Below, piece after piece: positions 1-9,657 of a DNA stretch of 64,000 nt. This DNA comes from Coriaria nepalensis (Eukaryota > Streptophyta > Magnoliopsida > Cucurbitales > Coriariaceae): contig CP114491.1 of NCBI GenBank assembly GCA_027186245.1, positions 7,561,501 to 7,625,500 of the forward strand, written 5' to 3'. Within the stretch, counting starts at the first letter, position 1. Each line of letters starts with the position of its first letter. The notes below the pieces were generated by a model. The model worked only from the letters and a program-made list of their open reading frames with translations, was not told the origin of the DNA and searched no databases. Both the position numbers and the translations under genes were made by a program.

Positions 1-259
1 CACCGTAAGTTTAGAACATTGCTATATAATGTACTACATACTTATACCTTGTGATTCTTCTACTGATCTGATCATTAATTCAGAAGAATATGTTTCTTTG
101 GTGACTACAAATGAGTGAAGAATTATAACAAACAGATGTTGATATACATTTTCTTTTTTGGTATAAAAAAAAAAAAGAAATGCTCATCATGAGTCACCTA
201 TAAAGATACAGTAGGTCTATAGTTAATAGGAGTGTAAATCAAGATATATATGCAACAGA

Positions 260-333
260 GGTGTCGTGGTGTAGTTTGTTATCACGCCGGTCTAACACTC
301 TGAAGGTCTCTGGTTCAAGTCCGGGTGATGCAA
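260..333 (+). tRNA. tRNA-Val (AAC), slightly degenerate
   Basis: A 74-nt cloverleaf can be folded. The D-arm region reads GTGGTGTAGT...ATCAC, the anticodon loop is CTAACAC (anticodon AAC, valine), and the T arm contains GGTTCAAGTCC, a good B box. The overall sequence closely resembles plant nuclear tRNA-Val(AAC) as I remember it. The acceptor stem is weak: the first base G faces A and three other pairs are G-U type. No CCA is encoded, as expected for a nuclear gene. A short T run (tttt) follows within about 10 nt as a Pol III terminator. It may be a functional variant or a decaying copy. Confidence 0.75.
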
Positions 334-560
334 TTGAATTTTCCTTCTTTTATTTCTTTCGTATTCCATAAATCAAATTTCAAGCGACGGTTATTAACTC
401 CCATTTTTGTATTTGAGTGCAGTTGTGCAAAAGAAAATGATCAAAATTTCTTCTTGTTTTCCCATTTCTGAATTTGAATCGAGGAAAAATAAACAAGATC
501 AATCTAATCTACTATGCTTCAAGCATCCTCCTAAAGATTCGGGGCATATTCTTCCTCTTT

Positions 561-721
561 TATTAAATTTAGCACTTAATTAGTACATAATTTTTTTTTG
601 TACAGTTCTACTAATTTAATTCATTATCCTTTCTTTATATGCTCCACATTTTATATTATAAAATTGAGATTATAGATTAATGTAAAATATATACAGATTT
701 TATATATTCTAGAATTTTACA
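561..721 (+). repeat. 5' LTR of copia element (degenerate)
   Basis: About 161 bp that align with 7683-7838. Shared blocks include ctactaatttaatt, the Ctttct-t-tat stretch, ctttttatattataaaat-like sequence and the terminal gaatttta. Canonical TG/CA ends have decayed to TA at the start. Boundaries are uncertain by a few bases. Confidence 0.65.
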
Positions 722-779
722 TAATACCATAATCTAAATCATTCTAATCCTAATCTTGAATCTTCTCCCCCCTCCTAAA

Positions 780-1163
780 ATGTCTACCAAGCCTCTCAAA
801 CCTCACACCTCTCCCTACTATCTCCACCTTTCCAATTCTCCAAATAATTTAATAACAACAATTTTTCCCAATGGCTACGAGCAATCACTCGAACTTTGAA
901 TGCAAAAAATAAGTTGTGTTTTGTGGATGGATCCCTCTCTCCCCCTAACAAGAGTCACCCTGACTATAAACAATGGGACCAAACTTAGGATATAGTGTTC
1001 GCTTGGCTCATAAACGTCATAGAACCCAACTTGGGTAGTACCATGGACTTTCACAATACCCCCTTTGCCATATGGAGGGACCTAACATCTAGATTTGATC
1101 ATGAAAACCGAGCACATATTTTTCAGATTAAACGCGATCTAGCCTCTTTCAACCAGCTTCACC
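780..1163 (+). pseudogene. copia gag, N-terminal part (interrupted)
   Basis: The ATG at 780 opens a frame starting MSTKPLKPHTSPYYLH, followed by a degenerate gag (Retrotran_gag/UBN2 type) with the typical DPDYKQWD, AWLINVIEP and IWRDLTSRF stretches, though frameshifts separate them. The frame stops being gag at 1164, where the hAT element starts. Gag resumes after the duplicated target site at 3106 with residues resembling YYSRL, runs through a decayed zinc-knuckle (about 3405-3490), and then becomes unreadable. Confidence 0.75.
1156..1163. repeat. hAT target-site duplication, left copy
   Basis: GCTTCACC directly before the left terminus; an identical copy stands at 3098-3105. An 8-bp duplication is the hallmark of hAT transposition. 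Confidence 0.9.
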
Positions 1164-1280
1164 TAGAGGTGTTAAAACGGGCTGCCCGGCCCAGCCCCGC
1201 TCGGACCTTTCAGGGCTTTTTACTATTTAGGGCCGGGCTGGGCTTGGCCCGTTTTGAAAATGTATGTCTGGGACCAGCCT

Positions 1281-1442
1281 GAAAAGCCATTTAGGTTTAT
1301 CCCGGGCCCATCCGGACTTAAAATGGGTCGGGTTCGACCGGGCCTAAAATTGGCCTGACCTGAAAAGCCCTTTAAATTTATCCCGTGCCCATCCAGGCTT
1401 AAAATAGGCCGGGTTCAACCGTGCCTATAATAGGCCCGACTC
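1281..1442 (+). repeat. 81-bp tandem repeat in hAT subterminal region
   Basis: Two copies beginning GAAAAGCC at 1281 and 1362 (period 81 bp) share TTATCCC-TGCCCATCC and GG-CGGGTTC-ACCG blocks. Subterminal repeats in hAT elements commonly bind transposase; that role here is inference. Confidence 0.75.
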
Positions 1443-1935
1443 TTTTTAAATAAAATATTCATAATAAAATATTATTAAAGTAAGAGAGATTATTTGAGAT
1501 TATGAATCATGAGAAAATACTCTTGTTAGTTTACTTTACGGGTCGAATGAGTCAAATAAATTACACATATGTGTAACTAAGAGTCTAAGAGCATCTCAAA
1601 TAAATAATAAATTTTTGGCCAAATAAAGACTTCATTATGTATTATTAAATAATGAGTCCGTCAAAAAAACCTCCCGACCTTAAAGAGAAAAAAATGGACC
1701 TTATAATGAAGCCATAAAAAAAAAGTTTGCTAATACATTATAATCTATTATCTATCATCTATTTATTAATGATGATTGGTCATTGGTGGACCGCAGAACT
1801 GCTTCCCGCTATAGAAAGATCTTCATCTAAGAACATATTATGAAAATATTAAGCCAAGTCTTCATTATGAGTTGTATGTTGACCTTTATGAGATGCATGC
1901 TCTCAATCTCTTATGCATAATAATGCTTCAACCAA

Positions 1936-2814
1936 TTATGGTTTTAACGAAGTTCTCATATCTTCAATAACTCTCTCAGCTATGCTGAATGTTGATTCGA
2001 AAGAAACTGTTGACACGAGAACATTTAAGACATCTCGTGCAAGTCGTGCTAGTATAGGAAATCCTATAGAGCATTTCTTCCACCAATCCAAAAGGCATAA
2101 GGATTCTGAATCATTTGCATAAGAATCAAAAAATGAGAAATCGGTTTCGAGGTATTTTTGGAGTTCCATTCCAGTGAAACTGGAACTGTAATTGGAACTG
2201 GAACCAGAATTGGAACTAGAACCAATTACAAAATTCCAATTCTTCCTCTTGGGTCGAATCTTTTGTTCTTGTGTCTGTTGCCGCAAGTAGCTGCACTTAT
2301 TATCATAAATATCAAATACTTCATATAACTTGTTAGTAGCATTAGTAATAGTGGAAGAATAATCAACATTTATATATTGACTCATAAATGTAAGAGTATT
2401 TGTTAAACTTTGTAACTTAACCCTATGATCTAATATAAAAGCAAAAATATATAAAAAAGGAATTTCCTTCCAATATTTTTTAAAATTTGAAACCATTTTC
2501 TGAACAACTGGTTTAAACACTTCATCATTCTTATATATCTGAAACAAGCTAGTCATTTTAACAAATGAATGCAAAACAAAAAGAGATGTAGGATAATAAA
2601 CACCTGAAAGTCGAACAGTAGACTCATAAAATATTTCTAAAAAACATGTAAATTTTTCAGGTATATCCCAATCAGAACTATTCAACATAACAGGAGGATC
2701 ACAAGAATTAAAAAAACAACTAATTATTTCTTTATGTGGGAGAGCATTTTTTAACATTAAATATGTAGAATTCCACCTTACCGGCATATCAGTTCCAAAC
2801 TTTTGAGACTTCAT
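1936..2814 (-). pseudogene. hAT transposase, C-terminal part (RICESLEEPER-like)
   Basis: A 292-codon open frame encodes the C-terminal half of a plant hAT transposase. Seen: the PVRWNSTYLML stretch near the start (residues 11-21), the KYWKEIP region, a linker of Ser/Asn, and near the end the hAT dimerisation domain (LDWWKK, FPILARLARDVL, STVSFESTFS, about residues 243-276). The BED zinc finger and N-terminal catalytic part are missing: full hAT transposases are about 600-700 residues. The frame is unexpectedly intact for a dead element, which suggests a fairly recent insertion. Confidence 0.88.
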
Positions 2815-3097
2815 ATCGAGGACATAAACTCATATTAACTTTCGAGGCTTCACAATATGTGTCTTGTATCGCTCAAGGCTCCATCAACACTTTATGCTGG
2901 GCAGGGGCAGGGCCCAACTAGGCCAGGGCAGGCCCTGCTGGGCAAGGCCTAACCGGGCTTGTGTGCCGGGCTGGGCTGGCCCTCTGAGCTTGGAAATTTA
3001 TCCAAGCTCGGGTCCGTATTTGGGCCAGGCTTATGGCCGAGTTTTTCTCCCAGGCTATGGGCCAGGTCAAAAAACCCGACCCATTTTGACACCTTTA

Positions 3098-3105
3098 GCT
3101 TCACC
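3098..3105. repeat. hAT target-site duplication, right copy
   Basis: GCTTCACC directly after the right terminus, identical to 1156-1163. Confidence 0.9.
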
Positions 3106-3734
3106 TAACTATTCTCGACTACTAGGATCTTCTAAAACAACTATGGCAGGAATTTGCATCCTTTCAACTTGTTATGGATCTCGTCACCTACCAGTATTGA
3201 GAATCTGACGAACAGGTCTATCTGTTTCTCGTAAGCTTGAACGACTCCTATTCTGCCCCATGCAGCCAAATCCTAGCTACTAACCCCCTTCCCACAATCA
3301 ATAAAATTTCTTCATTCTCTATGAAGAAGAAAAGCAGCGACTCCTCCACTTTTCTCTTCCTACAGATGCCACAACCATGGTTGTTCACAAGCACTCATCA
3401 CACAGAAACAGTTTCAAATGTTGTGAATGAGGAAAAGAGGGCCATACTTATGATCAGTGCTGGCGACTCGTCGGGAACCCCCTAGTCGAGAACTACGCTC
3501 TTCATCTTTGGTAAGCCACTAGCCCTTGCAGCCGTCGTTACTATGCATCACCCATCTGCTCAGATCCTGTCGTTAGTCCTCTAGTAACTCTCAGATTTGC
3601 TTTGCCACACCTCGTGCAACCCCGACTCTACCTCCATCCTAGTCTACTCCGCCATGAACTGTCTAATGCTAACTCGAATTCCACCATCAACTTCATGGGT
3701 AATGTATTCCCCTCCTTTGAATCATTTCCGCTAG

Positions 3735-5494
3735 TTGCCGGAATTATCGATTATGGCACGTCACACCACGTCTGCCGCCGCCGTGAATCATTCTTCCACC
3801 TGCAGCGTCTCCCTCGCCCCATCTCTCTCTCTCTCTCTCTACCCACGAGTTATGCCTTACCCATGCAAGATATAGGGAATGTTTTGCTTTCCCCACTTCA
3901 ATTCTTAAAAATATATTTTTCATCCCCTCATTTCATTTTAAGTTATTATCTATACCCTTATTAACCCAACAACTTTCATGTTTTGTTTTTTTCTCCTCTA
4001 CTTAATATTTTTTTCAGGACCCAACCTCGAAGAGATTGATTGGAGCAGGTGAAATGCGTAATGGGCTCTATGTCTTCGAACTTGGCCCACCAAAACTCTC
4101 TGCTACTTTCTCAGTCTACTCCTTTGAAAATACAAACTTGTGGCACCTTCATATAGGTCACCCTTCTCAATTTTCAATTCGTAATGTGGTTCATATCTCT
4201 AAACAGTTATCTAATTGTATTATTTGTGCTCATTCAAAGCAAACTCGTTTTCCTTTTTTAAATATTCCTAATAAAAACATGTTTCCTTTCCATAGAATGT
4301 TTTGTGATATATGGAATGGATATAAGTCTGCTTCTGGATTTCTTACTATATATATATAATTAATTGTCATGCATCATGTAATTAACTAGTGCATATTATT
4401 TTCTTACTATCGTTGATGACTTTTCTCCTGGTGCACATTATTTTCTTATTATTATTGATGACTTTTCTCGATGTATTTGGATTTACTTGTTACGTTTTAA
4501 ATCTATAGCAATACGTTATCTTATGAAGTTTTTTGCACTTATCCGAACTCAATCTTCTACTTCCATTAAAACTATTAGGATTGATAATGAGCAAAACATT
4601 ATCTCTCTTCAACTTTAAAAATTTTTCTCTGATAACAGTGTTTTACATAAGCGTACTTGCATTGAAACCCCCTAACAAAATGGAGTTGAACGCAAACATT
4701 GACATCCCTTAAATGTTGCACGCTGCCTTTGTTTTCAAGTTAATCTCTTTATGCAGTTTTGGGGAGACTGTATTTTAACTGCTACTTATTTGATTAATCA
4801 CACTCCTAGTGTTTCCCTTAATCGTAAATCTCATTTTGAAATGCTTTCTAACAAAACTCCCTTTTACTCTCATCTTCGTATTTTTGGCTGCTTATGTTAT
4901 GCTCAGACCCTTCGTGCCTATTATGATAAGTTTTCAGCTCGTTCGTCCAAATGTATTTTCATCGGATATCCGAGTAATCAAAAAACTTATAAACTCTATA
5001 ATCTTGACACTCAATCCACTTTCTTTTCTTGTTATGTCACATTCTTCAAGAATCCATTTCCCTTTCTCACCCAAACTATCCCTTCATCTACACCCGTCAT
5101 TTCCCTTCTCGTCCTTGATATTTCGTCACTTCATTTACCTTTTGCAACACCTCCTCAAACTCCCTCTCGCTCTCCATCCTCTCCAGCTCCCCCACCACCC
5201 ATTCCGACTCCCCCGTGTTGCACCACTCATGTTCCTCGCCATTTCACCGACTATATTTGCCCCACCTTACAAGACAGTCCCATTGCATCCTTCACCGCTC
5301 CAACAGTCTCAGGTACACCATATCCACTCTCAACTTTTCTCTCTTATGCTCGCTTGTCTCCTTCTCACAATAAACTTTTATATGTCTTAACGGCCACTAT
5401 TGAGCCTTCTTCTTACTCTGATGTCGCATGCCATGCCCATTGGTGTGAGGCCATAAAGTCTGAATTACATGCCTTGGAAGACAACAATCCTTAG
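3735..5494 (+). pseudogene. copia protease and integrase remnants
   Basis: At about 3745 a protease active-site relic reads IIDYGTSHHV (from D-S/T-G-A). GAG-pre-integrase follows at about 4036-4350 with WHLHIGHPS and CIICAHSKQTRF. The integrase core is seen in pieces: IDDFSR at about 4455, IRIDNE at about 4578, and the C-terminal part at 4751-5494 ([36 protein letters not shown]). Several stops and frameshifts break it, so it is a pseudogene. At 4391-4470 a 42-bp segment is locally duplicated, repeating the IDDFS codons. Confidence 0.85.
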
Positions 5495-5499
5495 ACATT

Positions 5500-6456
5500 A
5501 AATCCTTTTCATGCTAAAAAGAAGTCAATTGGTTGTAAATGGGGTTTCAAAACCAAACTAAGTGTTGATGGAACCCTTGAGCGACACAAGACACATCTTG
5601 TTGCTAAAGGTTATACTCAGGTTGAAGGGCTAGACTATCAGGAAACATTTGCTTTCGTTGCTAAGATGGTCACTATCTGTTGTGTTCTTGCCATAGCTGC
5701 TACTCGAAAGTGGATCATCTATCAATTGGATATTCATAATGTGTTCCTCCATATGGACCTTGATGAGGAGGTGTATATACAGTCTCCCATCGATTATTGC
5801 TCCACTAATGATACCCGAGTCTGTCGTCTCTGTAAATTCCTTTACGGCCTCAAGCAAGCCTTCCGCAAATGGTTTTTAAACTATCTATTCTTCTTCGTGC
5901 AGGTCACTCAATCGTATGTAGAACACTCTCTTTTCACTCTCACCACTAGCTCTTCATTCACTATTGTCCACATTTATGTTGATGACATTTTGATTACAGG
6001 CACTCAACTCCCTCAGATCAACTTCTTCAAAGACCATTTAGCACGTCACTTCAAAATAAAGAACTTAGGCTCTCTTAAATATTTCCTCAGCCATGAAGTG
6101 GCTGGTTCCCCTACTGATATTTCTCTCTCCCACATAAATACGCTCTTGACATTCTCTCTGATAGTGGTCATCTCGGCTCCTGCCCAATCTCTTTTCTAAT
6201 GGAATAGAATCTGAAGCTCAACCATATTGATAGTGATCTTCTCTCTGATCCAGACCACTACCGTCGTCTTGTTGGTCACCTCATCTACCTTACTATCTCT
6301 CATCCAAACATCGTCTTCTCCGCCAATATTCTCAGTCAATTCATGTATGCTTCTCGCACACCACATCTCGATGTTGCCGTTTGTGTTCTTCGCTATCTCA
6401 AAGGCACTCTTGGTCAAGGAGTTTTTTACCCTTCTTCCAATAATCTGCATATCACT
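5500..6456 (+). pseudogene. copia reverse transcriptase remnant
   Basis: Reading frames here give KWGFKTK, AKGYTQVEGLDYQETF, the LDIHNVFLHMDLDEEVYI block, LYGLKQAFRKW and the catalytic YVDDILITG (about 5970-6000). YVDD is the RT active-site motif, and its survival shows how recognisable the element is. Frameshifts near 5660, 5880 and 6170-6200 break the protein. It ends where the gypsy-like segment begins at 6457. Confidence 0.88.
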
Positions 6457-7211
6457 GTTGATGAGGACAAGCCTAGCACATGGATTGATGCATATTCATA
6501 CCCAATTCAAGTTCCCGTTGGTCCCATTACAAGAGCTTGTGCGAAGAAATTCAAAGAAGCGTTTAATGGGTTGATTCAAGTAACATGGGCCCATGCCCAT
6601 GCATAGAGGCCCATTGAAGGTGGCGAATGTGATTCTTAAAGATGGTATTCAGTAGTTCAAGCTTTGGAGAAGCCCATAATGAAGGAAAGAGCATATTAAA
6701 GAGTTTCAGACTAATTTAGGCCAATATCATCAGAATAAGCCCAAATGATGCATAAAACCTTCTAACTACTTTTAAAGTATTTATTTGAGTTTAATGTCTC
6801 TAAATTATGTGTGGATAGAGTATTTGTTTTGTTTTTAGGTTGTTTTGATCATATTGGGGTAGTTGGGCTCCATTCAATTGTCTGTTTAGTCATATTGGGC
6901 TTTATTTTAGTTGTCTTTTTAGTTTCCTAAGAATCCCACATTGCTTAGGTTATGTATTCTCTGTTGGAACTTCCTCTATATAAAGATGGCTGATTTCTTT
7001 TGTAGAGAGAGATTAGTGATAAAATATTTGAGAGAAAATTCTCTTTAGTTCTTTTAGAACTTATCAGATTTATCTGTGGCGTTCATCTTGACTTATCAAT
7101 CCGTTATTCCATCCCGGATTGTGGCGTCTTCTACATTCCATTCGAATCTGAGTAGAACGATCTTGGATCCTTGATTCACGAGTTCGTCATCTCGAGGCGT
7201 GGTACGAATCA
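6457..7211 (+). mobile_element. Ty3/gypsy-like 3' fragment (pol C-terminus plus LTR) inserted in copia RNase H
   Basis: The copia frame reads L-H-I-T up to 6456 and resumes A-F-T-D-F-D-W at 7212, so about 755 bp are foreign. The first part encodes GPITRACAKKFKEAFNGLIQ (about 6520-6580), typical of the extreme C-terminus of plant gypsy polyproteins. The rest looks like an LTR: a TATA box (ctatataaag, about 6974), a transcript-start-like stretch and a long A/T-rich leader. Only 4-bp imperfect flank similarity (cact/aact) is visible, so it may have arrived truncated. Confidence 0.7.
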
Positions 7212-7660
7212 ACTGCCTTCACTGACTTTGATTGGGCTAGTTATCCCACTACCCGCCAATCAACTATCGGGTTTTTCATTCAACTTGGTTATAGTCTCAT
7301 CTCTTGGCGGACAAAAAAACAAACCACAGTTGCTCGTTCATCCACCGAAGCCGAATATCGCGCCATGATCGTTACTACTTGTGAGATCACCTAACTCAAA
7401 CAACTTCTCCTTGATCTTAGTATTTTCCATTCAAACCTATAACCTTTTTTTGCGATAATCAATCCACCCTCCACGTTGCTCAAAATCACGTCTTTCATAA
7501 ATATACAAAACACATTAAAATCGATTGCTACTTTATCTATGAAAAATTACGAACTAGACTTCTCACCACTTCTCATATTCCCTCCGCTCATCAGTTAGCC
7601 GACATCTTCACCAAAACTCTTAAAACAACCTTTTCCATATTCTTTCCAACAAATTAAGTA
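7212..7660 (+). pseudogene. copia RNase H, C-terminal part
   Basis: After the gypsy-like insertion the frame gives [27 protein letters not shown], then [10 protein letters not shown] (about 7330-7365) and HQLADIFTKTL (about 7595-7625). These are the RNase H signature blocks of plant copia elements. A stop at about 7392 and lost sequence before the 3' LTR mark it as dead; no polypurine tract is left. Confidence 0.88.
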
Positions 7661-7682
7661 TTACCAATCTATATGCTCCAAC

Positions 7683-7838
7683 TTAAATTAGCTCATAATT
7701 TTTTCTTATACGATTATACTAATTTAATTCTCATTAATCACTTATTCTTTCTTTGTATACTCTACTTTTTATATTATAAAATAAAAATTACATATTAATA
7801 AAAATATTCATATGTTTTACATATTCAAGAATTTTATG
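7683..7838 (+). repeat. 3' LTR of copia element (degenerate)
   Basis: About 156 bp aligned with 561-721. The polypurine tract expected just before it is missing, consistent with a small deletion at about 7680. The right edge is set by the end of similarity at attttatg. Confidence 0.65.
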
Positions 7839-7860
7839 TCTTCTTTCACGCCCTCTCAAT

Positions 7861-8283
7861 CTATTCTACAACTTTTGGCACCGTAACGACCAACTCTCCG
7901 CCGCTAAACCTCGCGCTCGCCATCTCCGGTTTCGTCGAAGCTGGAAGTCGTAATCTCCACAAATCAAGCTCCATCTCATCATCATCATCATGCACAAGAT
8001 ATCGATCACCACCGTCCTTCCCGACAACAATCACAATCTTCAGCACTCCAGGAATGATCTGTATCGTACGCGCCCTAACCTCCTTGGTCATACGATCATC
8101 GGCGCTAGTTCCTGCGTTAAAAATGAAAGAATCAGAGGTTTCTTGGACCGACACGTCGACATCTGACCGGAGAGGAAGCTCGAGCACCTTAGAGAACACA
8201 TGCGTAGTCGCCGGAACTTCAACAAAGCCGACGACGCGACGACGTCGTTTGCTAGAGTCATGGTTCGCTTCGTTTGTAACTTT
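7861..8283 (-). pseudogene. HSP20/alpha-crystallin-like reading frame without in-frame ATG
   Basis: The minus-strand frame is open from 8283 to the stop at 7861-7863. It encodes a run KRRRRVVGF, then LPLRSDVDVSVQE, a central beta-rich part, and ends LPASTKPEMASARFSGGELVVTVPK. The last block matches the end of alpha-crystallin domains (xGxLxVxxPK), so I call it HSP20-like; the match to a specific subfamily is not certain. No ATG occurs in frame before the conserved part; the nearest upstream ATG (about 8263) is in another frame and an in-frame TGA lies at 8284-8286. Either an upstream exon or frameshift is involved, or it is a broken copy. GC content is higher than the flanks, as in real plant coding sequence. 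Confidence 0.5.
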
Positions 8284-8299
8284 TCAGTACTCGATATAA

Positions 8300-9120
8300 T
8301 GTTTGGCTAGAGGGAAAATAGGAGAGAAAATCCGTGACTTCTTTCTGATTGGTTTAAGGAAAGAGAGGGAAAGCGTGGCGGTAAGCGATATCAGCCAAAT
8401 TTAGTGCTCTACTTATCTAGAATAGCAGTTTAGTGTTATTTCGACTAGATCGGTTTTGGTGAAGAAATTTACCGTTTGTTTAAAACTTTATCTACATGTC
8501 GTTGCCTCGTTGTGTATGTTACGGGCTACACGTCGGTTTTCCAGAAGAATAAAAACTACGAAGTAGATATGTCTCACCCTTTTTAATCCCACCATGGAAG
8601 CAAAGAACCATTTTAAAAGACATTCTACTTTATCGAAAGCTAAAAGTAATGCTAGTTTGGCTTTTTGATTACCCAACTCTCGACCGGTAACCGGTCAATG
8701 GAATGACGAGAAAACCGACAGCTGTCACCGGCTATAAATCAATGGTGGTCTCTACCTTTTCCATTTCCCGTCCAAAGCAAAGCAATGATTCTGTCCTGCA
8801 TCCTTTTGCGCGTCCAATACGGGCAATTGGCAATATCCTGCGTCTGTAGTTACAAAACTGCCCGCATTTCCAAGATAAAAACAAGGATAAAATGGTCATT
8901 ACTGAGAAAAATTCATCTGGCTGCAAACTTGCTTGCTAAGGTAAGGAGTGTCATTTCTGTAAAAATATATTGAATCCATACCTGATTGCGTAACTTCAGT
9001 CTGTGAGTAGAGTACGTGCTAGTGCCACTACGATATTTTAAATCCGACTCTGAGAACCGTTTCAGATCCGTGGATTTTGCTTCAAACCCTCCTACGGGTC
9101 ACCATTTCCGATCTCATCCA
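8300..9120. promoter_or_regulatory. Intergenic region between HSP20-like frame and PNRC gene
   Basis: No credible gene. It should hold the promoter of the rightward PNRC-motif gene and perhaps of the leftward HSP20-like frame. A perfect palindrome GACCGGTAACCGGTC lies at 8682-8696. A TATA-like tataaat is near 8733. The segment 8990-9120 has the C/T-rich, telobox-like (aaaccct, about 9085) look of a plant 5' UTR. Confidence 0.4.
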
Positions 9121-9167
9121 TCCACTTGGATCCAAAATCTGTAGAAATCCGAACCCTCACTGTTGTT

Positions 9168-9203
9168 GAAGAAGAAGAAGAAGAAGAAGAAGAAGAAGAA
9201 GAA
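9168..9203 (+). repeat. (GAA)12 microsatellite in 5' leader
   Basis: About twelve uninterrupted GAA units, in the presumed 5' leader of the PNRC-motif gene. Likely polymorphic. Confidence 0.9.
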
Positions 9204-9657
9204 GGGGTAGAGAATCAGAATCGGAGTAGATTTGAATCGGTTTTATTTCACCGAAGCCTACTTTCCAGTACGTTCATTTCTCTTTTTTTTTTTTGTCGAG
9301 ATAAAGAAATGATGTAATATGTGTTTTGCTCGTTGATTGATGAATCATTGTTACTCGTCTTGTTGTCTTTCTTATATGATTGTGGTTATTTTGGATCTCC
9401 TAGTTTTTGCGGATCTCAGATTCATCGGTTGATCGGAACGTTGATGTTCGATTTGGATCTGTTTGGGAAGAGATATAGCTGTAGTGCTGTTGCGGCGGAG
9501 CTGTTCAGCACGGTTAGCAGATTTTTAGAGTTGTCATTTTTATAGTCATTTTCAGCTCAAGAGAGCTGAGTTGTGACAAGTTGGATCTAGTTGTGGATGT
9601 TAGAATCGGGCTTGAGTCAAGAAAATTACAGTCCTTTGATTTGGTCATATTTTCTAT

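Larger units (their letters stand above)
1164..3097 (-). mobile_element. hAT DNA transposon (1,934 bp) inserted in copia gag
   Basis: Left end TAGAGGTGTTAAAACGGG and right end (read inward) TAAAGGTGTCAAAATGGG form imperfect terminal inverted repeats. They are flanked by a perfect 8-bp duplication GCTTCACC (1156-1163 and 3098-3105). Removing the element and one copy joins the gag frame sensibly. Subterminal regions are rich in GGCCCGGC-like motifs, unlike the AT-rich surroundings. It carries a C-terminal transposase remnant on the minus strand (1936-2814) and lacks the N-terminal part, so it is an internally deleted, non-autonomous copy. It is younger than the copia element it sits in. Confidence 0.92.
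561..7838 (+). mobile_element. Ty1/copia LTR retrotransposon, decayed, with two nested insertions
   Basis: Two diverged LTR-like copies (561-721 and 7683-7838) flank gag-pol remnants in copia order: gag, protease, integrase, reverse transcriptase, RNase H. Next to the 5' LTR, positions 722-735 still resemble a tRNA-Met primer site with several G-to-A type changes. Flanks give a possible 5-bp target duplication (tcttt before, tcttc after). The coding region is full of stops and frameshifts, so the element is dead. A hAT element (1164-3097) interrupts gag and a gypsy-like fragment (6457-7211) interrupts RNase H. The 3' edge lies 22 bp from the stop codon of the HSP20-like frame at 7861. Confidence 0.85.

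Noticed and set aside
3822..3841. CT microsatellite as possible regulatory element
   Set aside because: Lies within dead copia sequence; no gene to regulate.
4809..5390. 193-codon frame overlapping copia integrase
   Set aside because: Shadow frame of the pol remnant; the adjacent frame holds the recognisable integrase blocks.
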